DNA from: an uncultured Bacilli bacterium
GTDB lineage: Bacteria; Bacillota_I; Bacilli_A; RF39; UBA660
Reading direction: 5' to 3'
Assembly: GCA_944331885.1 (NCBI GenBank)
Contig: CALVJF010000001.1
Span: 1 to 32,182 of the forward strand
Length of the DNA: 32,182 nucleotides
Below, one piece after another: positions 7,874-15,560 of the stretch; the stretch's first letter is position 1; every line of letters starts with the position of its first letter. The notes below the pieces were generated by a model. That model was not told where the DNA came from. It made no database searches and worked only from the letters and a program-made list of their open reading frames with translations. The position numbers were made by a program, and so were the translations under genes.

Positions 7874-9548
7874 ATTGCACCTCATTTTCATATAAATCTT
7901 TATAAATAGGTATTTTTAATAATTCTTGATGTTGTCCTATCGCTTCTATTTTTCCATTATTCATAAGGATAATTAAGTCAAAGTTTTTAATTGGTTTAAT
8001 TAATGATGAGGCTATAATTAAAGTTTTGTTTTTTAATAAAATATCAATGTTATTTAATATCTTTTTAATGGTAATATTATCTAATCCATTAAACATATCA
8101 TCTACTAGATAAATATTAGCATATTTAGCAAAACCACGAACTAATGCTAGACGTTGTTTTTGACCTCCAGATAAATTTTGACCTTGTTGTTCAATATGGT
8201 AGTTGAGATCATTAAATTCGGATAGTTGAAAAACATTCATTAATTGATGAATTTCTTTATTATTAATTTGCGAGTTAGCAATTTTAATGTTTGATTTAAT
8301 AGTTCCCTGAAAAATATATGATTTTGCCGGAATGACAGAAATAATTTTATTAGTTGTTTGTTGTGAGAGATTATTTAATTCATAGTTATTTATTGTGATA
8401 GATCCTTGATAATTTGGGTAGGTATTGGCTAGAATTTTTAGCAAAGTGCTTTTCCCAGAACCACTAGGGCCAACTATAGCTATTTTTTTATTTAGAGGAA
8501 TGTTTATGGAAATATTTTTTAATGTTGGTTTTTGATTTTCTGGATAAGTAAACGACATGTTAATAACTTGGTAGTTATCAACATATTTAATTATTTTAGT
8601 TTTGTTATGCTTTAAGGGGATATTTAAAATATCATTAATGCGTTGATATGAAACTTTTGCTTTAGGAAAAAGTATAAAAAGAATTATTAAAGTTAAAAAA
8701 GCGGATATTATTTGAATTGTATATTGAGATGTTGTTAATATTAATGATAGTTCAGTTTGGGATTTTGAAGATTTTAGTAGTGACCAGGTAATAACTATAG
8801 TTATTATGTTGATTATTAAAGTAGTGTAAGGGTTTAATAATGACATTAATTTATTAATATGAAAGTCTAAATTAGAGTAATTTTTGTTTATAGATTGATA
8901 TTTTTTTATTTCAAATTTTTCGCCATTAAATGTTTTAATTGTTAATAAACCATTTAATGTTTCACGAGTACGCAAATTTAATTGCTCAAGTAATTTTTGT
9001 AATTTTAACACTTGAGGAGTGACAATTAATAAAAGAACTACAAGAAAGATAATTATTAAAAAAATGCTGATAATTATTGAAAAATTTAATAACGTATTTG
9101 TTGTTAATTGAGTTATTTTTATTATTCCAAATGGTGCTATAACTAAAGCAAAGATTAGATTTTTGAAGCCAATATTAAAAGTATTTTGAATTTGGGCAAT
9201 ATCAGATGTAGATCGAGTAATAAAACTTGATATAGAATATTTTTGAAAATCTTTTTCTGGTAAAGCTATTACTTTTTGAAATAATACTTCACGTATTTGA
9301 CTAGCTATTTGAGCGCTAATGCGTGCTGAAAAATAGTTCATAATTAATGAAGAAATTATTATTAAGAAAGTAATTATGATCATCTTAATACTATGATTAA
9401 TTATTAAGTTATTTTTGGATGTCATAGTGTTAGTTAAAATGTAATTCATTTGTTCTGGAAGAGATAGAATTAAAAAAGCATTAATGAAAATGAAGATAAT
9501 TAAGAAAATAATAAGTATTATGTTCTTTTTAATTAATATTTTTAACAT
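7860..9548 (-). CDS. ABC exporter half-transporter, subunit with degenerate Walker B/H-loop
   Basis: This 562-residue protein is the first gene of a two-gene minus-strand operon. It has a six-helix exporter domain followed by an ATPase with Walker A G-P-S-G-S-G-K-S-T and a perfect signature L-S-G-G-Q-K-Q-R. The Walker B reads Y-L-V-D-D, with Asp for the catalytic Glu (about residue 484), and the H-loop reads I-I-A-S-S, with Ser for His (about 514). Asp/Ser at these positions is the known mark of the non-hydrolysing nucleotide site in heterodimeric exporters such as TM287/288 and BmrCD. The start is the ATG at 9548, six bases after AGGGGG; a second ATG at 9554 abuts that site directly and is less likely. 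Confidence 0.92.
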   Translation of the reverse strand: MLKILIKKNIILIIFLIIFIFINAFLILSLPEQMNYILTNTMTSKNNLIINHSIKMIIITFLIIISSLIMNYFSARISAQIASQIREVLFQKVIALPEKDFQKYSISSFITRSTSDIAQIQNTFNIGFKNLIFALVIAPFGIIKITQLTTNTLLNFSIIISIFLIIIFLVVLLLIVTPQVLKLQKLLEQLNLRTRETLNGLLTIKTFNGEKFEIKKYQSINKNYSNLDFHINKLMSLLNPYTTLIINIITIVITWSLLKSSKSQTELSLILTTSQYTIQIISAFLTLIILFILFPKAKVSYQRINDILNIPLKHNKTKIIKYVDNYQVINMSFTYPENQKPTLKNISINIPLNKKIAIVGPSGSGKSTLLKILANTYPNYQGSITINNYELNNLSQQTTNKIISVIPAKSYIFQGTIKSNIKIANSQINNKEIHQLMNVFQLSEFNDLNYHIEQQGQNLSGGQKQRLALVRGFAKYANIYLVDDMFNGLDNITIKKILNNIDILLKNKTLIIASSLIKPIKNFDLIILMNNGKIEAIGQHQELLKIPIYKDLYENEVQYENI

Positions 9549-9566
9549 AGACATCCCCCTAATTAA

Positions 9567-9594
9567 ATTATAATAGATAAATGTAAAATGTAAA
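9567..9594 (-). promoter_or_regulatory. Promoter for the ABC exporter operon
   Basis: On the minus strand TTTACA (9589-9594) and TATAAT (9567-9572) are separated by 16 bases, close upstream of the 9548 start. Confidence 0.65.
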
Positions 9595-9618
9595 TAAATA
9601 CTTTATTTTTGCGGAATA

Positions 9619-9646
9619 TTGTAGTATTCTAGGTACATAATATAAA
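9619..9646 (+). promoter_or_regulatory. Likely lysS promoter
   Basis: TTGTAG (9619-9624) and TATAAA (9641-9646) are 16 bases apart. The predicted leader of about 41 nt is too short for a T-box, and no T-box sequence is visible. Confidence 0.5.
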
Positions 9647-9693
9647 TCTTTATATAGTTTTATATTAAAATACTTAGTTAAGGAGTGGAAAGA

Positions 9694-11604
9694 ATGAGAG
9701 AATTCAGTGAACAAGAACTAGTTAGAAGAGAAAAATTAAAAGATCTTGTTGCTAAAGGTATCGATCCTTTTGGAAGCAGATTTGAGGTAACTAGTGATTC
9801 TAAAAAAATAAAGGAAGAATTTGCACGGAAAACTAAGGAAGAATTGCAGGAAAGTGAAAATCCAGTAGTAATAGCCGGAAGAATAATGACAAAACGTGGT
9901 AAAGGTAAAGTTGGATTTATGCATATCCAAGATAAGTATGGGCAAATACAAATATATTTGCGAAAAGATGATCTTGGTGAAGAAAATTATGATTTGTTTA
10001 AGAAAAGTGATATTGGGGATATAGTTGGAATTAAAGGTAATGTTATGCGTACTGATACAGGAGAATTAACAGTTAAAGCAAGTGAATATATTCATCTTGT
10101 CAAAGCATTAAAGCCATTACCAGAAAAGTTTCATGGACTTAGTGATGTTGAGGAAAGATATAGAAGAAGATATGTTGATTTAATAATGAATGAGGATGCT
10201 CGCCGTGTTGCATTTACAAGACCAAAAATAATTCGTTCAATTCAACATTATTTGGATGAGAGAGGCTTTGTAGAAGTTGAAACACCTATTTTAGGAACTA
10301 TTTTAGGAGGAGCTGCTGCTAGACCTTTTATTACACATCATAATACTTTAGGAATTAATATGTATTTGCGTATTGCAACAGAATTACCACTTAAAAGATT
10401 ATTAGTTGGTGGTATGGATGCAGTTTATGAAATAGGTCGTATTTTTAGAAATGAAGGAATGGATAAGAAACATAATCCAGAGTTTACTACTATCGAGTTA
10501 TATAAAGCTTATAGTGATTTGCAAGGAATGATGGATATTACTGAAGGAATTATTAGTAATGCTGCGATGGAAGTTAATGGTACATATGATGTTACTTTTA
10601 AGGGACATAATATTTCTTTAGCTCCTGGTTTTAAGAGAATTCATATGGTAGATGCAATTAGAGAAAAGACTGGTATTAATTTCTTTGACAATATGAGCTT
10701 TGAAGATGCATTAAAGCTTGCTAAAGAACATGATATTGAAGTAGAAGAACATTTTGCTTATGGTCATATTGTAAATGCATTCTTTGAAAAGTATGTGGAA
10801 GAAACTATTGTTGAACCAACTTTTGTATATGGTCATCCAGTAGAAATAAGTCCACTAGCTAAAAAGGATCCTAAAGATCCTAGATTTACACAACGTTTTG
10901 AATTGTTTATTATTGGTTCAGAATATGCAAATGCTTTTACTGAATTAAATGATCCGATTGATCAATATGAGAGATTTGAAAATCAATTGAAAGAGAAGGA
11001 TTTAGGAAACGAAGAAGCTAATGAAATGGATTTAGACTTTGTAGAAGCCTTAGAATATGGAATGCCTCCTGCAGGTGGGATGGGTATGGGAATTGATAGA
11101 TTAGTTATGTTATTAACTAATAGTGAAACAATAAGAGAAGTTGTATTGTTCCCAACTATGAAACCTCTTGATAAGGTGGATAATGTTAAGAAAAATACTC
11201 CAATTGTAGAAAAAAAAGATGAAGTAATTGATTTTTCAAAAGTAGAAATAGAACCTTTATTTGAGGATTTTGTGGATTTTGATACTTTTTCAAAATCAGA
11301 TTTTAGAGCAGTTAAAGTAAAAAATTGTGAAGCAGTTCCAAAGAGTAATAAGTTATTAAAATTTGTTTTAGATGATGGAACTGGTGTTGATAGAATTATT
11401 TTAAGTGGTATACATGAAACTTATGAACCTGAGGAATTAATTGGCAAAACTTTAATTGCAATTACTAATTTGCCTCCACGTAAAATGATGGGCATTGATT
11501 CTTGTGGAATGATTATTTCTGCTGTTCATCAAGAAGACGGAGTGGAAAAATTACATTGCTTGATAGTTGATGATCATATTCCAGCGGGAGCAAAACTATA
11601 TTAA
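9694..11604 (+). CDS. lysS: Lysyl-tRNA synthetase (class II) with C-terminal tRNA-binding domain
   Basis: Residues 1 to about 500 form a complete class II LysRS: an N-terminal OB-fold anticodon domain, motif 1 around R-R-R-Y-V-D-L-I, motif 2 G-R-I-F-R-N-E-G-M-D and motif 3 G-M-G-M-G-I-D-R-L. It charges tRNA-Lys with lysine. From about residue 525 to 636 there is an extra domain with the MetRS/EMAP-type tRNA-binding (PF01588-like) pattern: S-D-F-R-A-V-K-V, K-L-L-K-F, L-S-G-I-H-E-T-Y, N-L-P-P-R-K-M-M-G and S-C-G-M-I-I-S-A. Bacterial LysRS usually ends near residue 500, so this is a fusion. The junction is continuous with no frameshift. The start is the ATG at 9694 after AAGGAG; the GTG at 9685 overlaps that site. 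Confidence 0.96.
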   Translation: MREFSEQELVRREKLKDLVAKGIDPFGSRFEVTSDSKKIKEEFARKTKEELQESENPVVIAGRIMTKRGKGKVGFMHIQDKYGQIQIYLRKDDLGEENYDLFKKSDIGDIVGIKGNVMRTDTGELTVKASEYIHLVKALKPLPEKFHGLSDVEERYRRRYVDLIMNEDARRVAFTRPKIIRSIQHYLDERGFVEVETPILGTILGGAAARPFITHHNTLGINMYLRIATELPLKRLLVGGMDAVYEIGRIFRNEGMDKKHNPEFTTIELYKAYSDLQGMMDITEGIISNAAMEVNGTYDVTFKGHNISLAPGFKRIHMVDAIREKTGINFFDNMSFEDALKLAKEHDIEVEEHFAYGHIVNAFFEKYVEETIVEPTFVYGHPVEISPLAKKDPKDPRFTQRFELFIIGSEYANAFTELNDPIDQYERFENQLKEKDLGNEEANEMDLDFVEALEYGMPPAGGMGMGIDRLVMLLTNSETIREVVLFPTMKPLDKVDNVKKNTPIVEKKDEVIDFSKVEIEPLFEDFVDFDTFSKSDFRAVKVKNCEAVPKSNKLLKFVLDDGTGVDRIILSGIHETYEPEELIGKTLIAITNLPPRKMMGIDSCGMIISAVHQEDGVEKLHCLIVDDHIPAGAKLY

Positions 11605-11615
11605 GCCCCCTATTT

Positions 11616-11646
11616 AAAAAGAAAAATATATCTTTTTCTTTTTTTT
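11616..11646 (+). terminator. A/T-rich intrinsic terminator after lysS
   Basis: An 11-bp stem with a single G-C pair (11616-11626 with 11633-11643), loop TATATC, is followed by further T's. Confidence 0.6.
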
Positions 11647-11647
11647 G

Positions 11648-11656
11648 TGGTATAAT
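11648..11656 (+). promoter_or_regulatory. Extended -10 promoter for the YfcC-like carrier
   Basis: TGGTATAAT lies directly after the lysS terminator T run. The expected start near 11663 falls within the AGGGAGG ribosome site region, leaving a leader of about 10 nt. Confidence 0.6.
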
Positions 11657-11672
11657 TTTATAGGGAGGTAAG

Positions 11673-13289
11673 ATGATGAAATTGTTTAGCAAAAAAGCTA
11701 CACATGAAGATGGAAAAACAAATCCATATGCAATGTTAAAGATGTTAGCAGTTATTGCTGTGTTTGTAATGGTTTTAACATGGGTGATACCTGCTGGATA
11801 TCTTGAAGGAACTGAGTTAATAGAAACTACAACAACAAAGTTGGGAATAATTGATTTCTTTCTTGGTGGTATATACACATTTAATTATTTTTTATTAGCT
11901 ATAGTTTTATTGATTTTAATAGGAGGTTTTTATGGAGTTGTAAGTAAAACTACTGCTTACGAAGAAGTTGTAAATAAGTTAGCTAAGTTTGTAAGTAAAC
12001 ATAAAATTATTGCAATGTTAATAACTTCTTTAGTATTTACTTTATTAGCTAGTGTATTCTTAGAAGTTACACCATTAATTATATTAATACCTTTTGTTAT
12101 TTCAGTAATGAATAAAGCTAATTATGATAAGTTTGTGACATTTAGTACTACTTTTGGTGCAATTATGGTTGGTATTTTAGGTACTACTCATACTGGTTTT
12201 GGCTTGGATATGTTGTATGACTATATGGGTGCTTCGATGGAAACCAATTTGGCTGCTCATGTCGTTATTATGATTATCGGGTATGTTTTGATTAATATGT
12301 TTGCTATTATGCGTATTAATAATAAAGAACAAAAGCCTTTATTGATTGAAGATCGTTTTGTACCTGAAAAAGAAACGAATAATACTAGCGTTGTTCCAGT
12401 TGCAGTAGTCACATTGTTTTTAGGCGCTATATTTGTAACATTTGGTTTGTCAAGATTTATTGAATTAAATCCTATGGCATTATTAGGTATTGTTCTTGTG
12501 GTTGCTTATGTTGCATTTTTTGCTCTATATTCTAAATTTGGAAATCAAAAAGTTAAAAATAAAAAATGGCCTTTAATTACAATTATGGTGTCATTATTCA
12601 TTTTTATTATATTAGGTTATACAAATTGGAGCGATTTAACTGATGCAACTATATTTACTGATTTTCATAATTGGTTAACTAGTGAATTGGTTCTTGTTAT
12701 TAATGGTGAAGAATTTGCTTTATTTGGAAATTTACTTGGAACTTCTTATGAATTTGGGGCATGGAATGCTGTTATAATTTCAATTTACTTAGTAATATTC
12801 GCATATGTAATTGCTAAAACTTATGGTTTCAAATTAGATGACACAATTAAGTATTTTGGCGAAGGTATGAAAAAGATGTTGGTACCAACTATTCTTTACG
12901 CTTTTGCACACATTTTAGTTGTTTATTGTAATTGGTTACCAGTTGTAAATAATATTGTATATGGCTTAGCTAATATCACTGAAAGTTATAGTATTATCAT
13001 TATTATGATAATTGGACTTGTGGGAGCATTCTTCTCTTCAGATCCAGGCTTTTTGGGATATTTGATTGGAGCATTTGTTGGAACAATGTTTGTTGATAAT
13101 GCTAATACTTCAGCACTAATTGTTACTTCAATGTATGGATTTGCACAATTCCTTGTACCTACTGGTTTATTGTTGTTAGCAGGTCTTAATTATTGTGATA
13201 TTTCCTACACTTCATGGCTAAAATACATATGGAAATTTGCTCTAGGATTATTAGTAGCGTTAGTATTAGTATTTTTAATACTTGGGTAG
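11673..13289 (+). CDS. YfcC/DcuC-superfamily membrane carrier
   Basis: This 538-residue protein has about 12 hydrophobic helices. The first helix runs into T-W-V-I-P-A-G-Y, the sign of the YfcC group (a DcuC/ArcD-related branch of the ion transporter superfamily, often annotated as basic amino-acid antiporter or short-chain acid carrier). The middle helix pair with F-L-E-V-T-P-L-I-I-L-I-P-F and T-T-F-G-A-I-M-V-G-I-L-G-T-T-H fits the re-entrant substrate region, and a second copy occurs near P-V-V-N-N-I-V-Y-G and S-S-D-P-G-F-L. The substrate is unknown; amino acids are likely. The start is ATG 11673 or the adjacent ATG 11676, which has the better 7-base spacing to GGAGG. It forms a single-gene unit with its own promoter and terminator. 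Confidence 0.8.
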   Translation: MMKLFSKKATHEDGKTNPYAMLKMLAVIAVFVMVLTWVIPAGYLEGTELIETTTTKLGIIDFFLGGIYTFNYFLLAIVLLILIGGFYGVVSKTTAYEEVVNKLAKFVSKHKIIAMLITSLVFTLLASVFLEVTPLIILIPFVISVMNKANYDKFVTFSTTFGAIMVGILGTTHTGFGLDMLYDYMGASMETNLAAHVVIMIIGYVLINMFAIMRINNKEQKPLLIEDRFVPEKETNNTSVVPVAVVTLFLGAIFVTFGLSRFIELNPMALLGIVLVVAYVAFFALYSKFGNQKVKNKKWPLITIMVSLFIFIILGYTNWSDLTDATIFTDFHNWLTSELVLVINGEEFALFGNLLGTSYEFGAWNAVIISIYLVIFAYVIAKTYGFKLDDTIKYFGEGMKKMLVPTILYAFAHILVVYCNWLPVVNNIVYGLANITESYSIIIIMIIGLVGAFFSSDPGFLGYLIGAFVGTMFVDNANTSALIVTSMYGFAQFLVPTGLLLLAGLNYCDISYTSWLKYIWKFALGLLVALVLVFLILG

Positions 13290-13313
13290 ATACGAAAGTA
13301 TCTACTTTTTTTT
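13286..13313 (+). terminator. GAAA-loop terminator containing the carrier stop codon
   Basis: A perfect 8-bp stem (13286-13293 with 13298-13305) with a GAAA tetraloop is followed by eight T's. The TAG stop (13287-13289) is inside the stem. Confidence 0.92.
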
Positions 13314-13360
13314 GATTAAATTTGGATTGTTTTTAGCATAATATTAAATAGGTGATATTA

Positions 13361-15427
13361 ATGTTTAAAAAATTTGATAAAAAAATATGTAAGGTATTTA
13401 AAGATGCTGAAGAAGAAATGTTTAATTTATTACATCCATATGTTGGAACAGAACATTTATTTCTAAGTTTATTAAAAAATGATGAAAGTTTAAATAGATA
13501 TTTTGTTAATTCAGGAATAACTTATGATTCTTTTAAAGAAATGTTATTAAGTGTGATTGGTAAAGCTAAAAAAAGGAGTATATATGTTTTATATACTCCT
13601 TTATTAAAACAAGTTATTGAGGGGGCAATAGATAAGGCTGATTTGGATAATGATGGAGTAGTTACTACTAAAATATTATTGTGGTCATTGTTAGAGTCTA
13701 ACGATGGAATTGCAATTCAAATACTTCGTAAAATGAATTTTGATATAGAAAGTGTTATAGAAAAAATAACAATTAAAAAGCATTTAGAAGTTTTAGCGGA
13801 AGTTGGTACTTTACTAAATAATAGTGTCGTTAGTCAAATTATGGAAAGAGATAAAGAAATTGAAGAGGTTATTAATATTTTGTTAAAAAAAGAAAAGTGT
13901 AATCCTTTGTTAGTTGGGAAGCCAGGTGTTGGTAAAACTGCCATTGTAAGAGAACTTGCAAGACGGATAGATAATAACGTAATACCTAACAAATTGTTAG
14001 GAACGAAGATATATGAATTAAATTTAGGTAATTTAATTAGTGGTACTAAATATAGAGGAGATTTTGAAGAAAGATTTACTAATATATTAAAAGAAGTTGA
14101 AGAAAACAATTTAATATTGTTTATTGATGAAATTCATGGAATTGTAACTTGTGGTGGTGCTGAAGGTGCCGTTAATGCTGCGGAAATATTAAAACCATAT
14201 TTATGCAGAGGGAAAATAAAAGTTATTGGTGCCACTACCGAAAGGGAATATTATAAATATATTGCTAAAGATAAAGCTTTAGATAGAAGATTTGATATAG
14301 TTAAAATTAGTGAACCGAATGATAAAGCTACTTTAAAGATTTTAGAAGGAATTAAGGACGATTATGAAAAATTTCATAATGTAAAAATTACAAAAGTTAA
14401 TCTTCAAAATATAGTTGAAATAGGTAGTAAATATTTAAAAAGTCGTGTAAATCCTGATAAGGCAATAGAATTGCTAGATTTAGTCTGTGCTAAGGTTAAT
14501 AATAATCAAAAGGAGAAAGAATTAGAATTCTCTAAACAAGTAGCGATTAAGGATAATGATTATATTTTGGCGGAAAATATTAGTCAAAAAATTAATTCTT
14601 ATAAAAAAAGAAAAAATAAGATTACGTATTTTGATATTGTAGAAGTAGTTGAAAATAAATATGGAGTAAAAATATTAGATAATCAGACAAAAATAATAAA
14701 AAATTTAAAGGACAATTTAAAAAGTTTAATAGGTCAAGACGATGTAAAAGAAGCTTTAATTAAATTAGTTAATTATAAATTGTTAAATCTTGATAAGATT
14801 TTATCAGTGTTGCTATTGGGAAATACTGGTGTTGGTAAAACTGAAACAGTAAAGTTGATTGCCAATACTTTTGGTAAAGATAATTTTTTGCGCTTAGATA
14901 TGAGTGAGTATAATTTAGAAAGTAGAATTACAAAGTTGATTGGTTCTTCTCCAGGTTATGTTGGTTATAATGATAATTTTGAATTTGAAAAGATAAAATT
15001 GAATCCTTTTAAAATAATTTTGGTTGATGAGGTTGAAAAAGCCCATCCTAGAGTTTTGAATTTATTTTTACAAATATTAGATGAAGGCTATATTACTGAT
15101 GCTTTAGGAGAAAAAATAGATTTTAGCAATACAATGATTTTCTTTACTTCTAATTTGGGTATGAAAAAGGGAATTGGATTTGAAGAAAGAATTAATAACG
15201 AAATTGAAGAATTTTTTACTCCTGAATTATTAGGACGTTTTGATCGGGTTTTATATTATAAAAATATAACTGAAAAAGAGGTATTAACTTTTATTGAAAA
15301 AAATACAATGATAGATAAAATTAAAATAGAAGAAGTAATAAAAAAATGTAATTATGAAAAATATGGATTAAGAAATGTAAAGAAAGTAATTAAGGAAATA
15401 GAAATTGATGCTTTAGCTTATAATTAA
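13361..15427 (+). CDS. clpC: ClpC-type AAA+ unfoldase (shortened)
   Basis: This 688-residue two-ring unfoldase feeds proteins to ClpP. In order it has a double Clp_N domain (1 to about 145, with G-T-E-H-L-F-L-S-L-L), D1 Walker A G-K-P-G-V-G-K-T (near 186) with F-I-D-E Walker B and the K-Y-R-G pore loop, and a short linker with a UVR-like helix pair. D2 then has G-N-T-G-V-G-K-T (near 486), L-V-D-E-V-E-K-A-H and S-S-P-G-Y-V-G-Y. G-I-G-F after sensor 1 looks like the ClpP-docking loop. It is clearly shorter than the usual ClpC of about 810 residues: the middle region and the D2 C-terminus are cut back, ending just after sensor 2 (Y-G-L-R), and the usual G-G-Q-L-T-E after the D2 pore loop is missing. 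No ctsR, mcsA, mcsB or CtsR box is seen. The start is the ATG at 13361 after AGGTGAT. Confidence 0.9.
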   Translation: MFKKFDKKICKVFKDAEEEMFNLLHPYVGTEHLFLSLLKNDESLNRYFVNSGITYDSFKEMLLSVIGKAKKRSIYVLYTPLLKQVIEGAIDKADLDNDGVVTTKILLWSLLESNDGIAIQILRKMNFDIESVIEKITIKKHLEVLAEVGTLLNNSVVSQIMERDKEIEEVINILLKKEKCNPLLVGKPGVGKTAIVRELARRIDNNVIPNKLLGTKIYELNLGNLISGTKYRGDFEERFTNILKEVEENNLILFIDEIHGIVTCGGAEGAVNAAEILKPYLCRGKIKVIGATTEREYYKYIAKDKALDRRFDIVKISEPNDKATLKILEGIKDDYEKFHNVKITKVNLQNIVEIGSKYLKSRVNPDKAIELLDLVCAKVNNNQKEKELEFSKQVAIKDNDYILAENISQKINSYKKRKNKITYFDIVEVVENKYGVKILDNQTKIIKNLKDNLKSLIGQDDVKEALIKLVNYKLLNLDKILSVLLLGNTGVGKTETVKLIANTFGKDNFLRLDMSEYNLESRITKLIGSSPGYVGYNDNFEFEKIKLNPFKIILVDEVEKAHPRVLNLFLQILDEGYITDALGEKIDFSNTMIFFTSNLGMKKGIGFEERINNEIEEFFTPELLGRFDRVLYYKNITEKEVLTFIEKNTMIDKIKIEEVIKKCNYEKYGLRNVKKVIKEIEIDALAYN

Positions 15428-15440
15428 TTATAAGCTTTTT
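15415..15440 (+). terminator. Palindromic terminator at the end of clpC
   Basis: A perfect 22-base palindrome (15415-15436) followed by TTTT. It contains the last codons and the stop of clpC. Confidence 0.75.
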
Positions 15441-15467
15441 GCTTTTAAATAAATAATTTGATACAAT
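15439..15467 (+). promoter_or_regulatory. cysS promoter
   Basis: TTGCTT (15439-15444) and an extended -10 TGATACAAT (TACAAT 15462-15467) are 17 bases apart. The expected start near 15474 gives cysS a leader of about 87 nt, the longest in this window. Confidence 0.7.
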
Positions 15468-15487
15468 TATTGTGGAAGTGATAAACT

Positions 15488-15526
15488 ATGTTTAAAAAAT
15501 TAATTTTTTATCGATGTTTAATTTAG
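15488..15526 (+). CDS. 12-codon ORF in the cysS leader, possible leader peptide
   Basis: ATG at 15488 opens a 12-codon frame (M-F-K-K-L-I-F-Y-R-C-L-I) closed by TAG at 15524. GGAAGTGAT upstream (15474-15482) could serve as its ribosome site, and the cysS promoter starts transcription just before it. It carries adjacent Arg CGA and Cys TGT codons, which would let ribosome stalling report charged tRNA-Cys. Two A/T palindromes follow, one inside the ORF (15493-15510) and one at 15517-15540 just before the cysS ribosome site. Whether it is translated or regulatory is unproven; in such A/T-rich DNA a short ORF can arise by chance. Confidence 0.3.
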   Translation: MFKKLIFYRCLI

Positions 15527-15560
15527 AAAATAAAATTAAATATTGAAAGGTGGAATTAAA

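Noticed and set aside
9647..9693. T-box or other riboswitch in front of lysS
   Set aside because: The predicted leader is about 41 nt and has no T-box sequence or long stem; too short for a known lysine riboswitch or T-box.
11513..11878. Minus-strand frame across the lysS end and carrier start
   Set aside because: It runs through a terminator, promoter and two real genes, with no ribosome site or recognisable protein.
13314..13360. CtsR or CIRCE operator ahead of clpC
   Set aside because: No GGTCAAA-type direct heptads and no TTAGCACTC/GAGTGCTAA repeat found.
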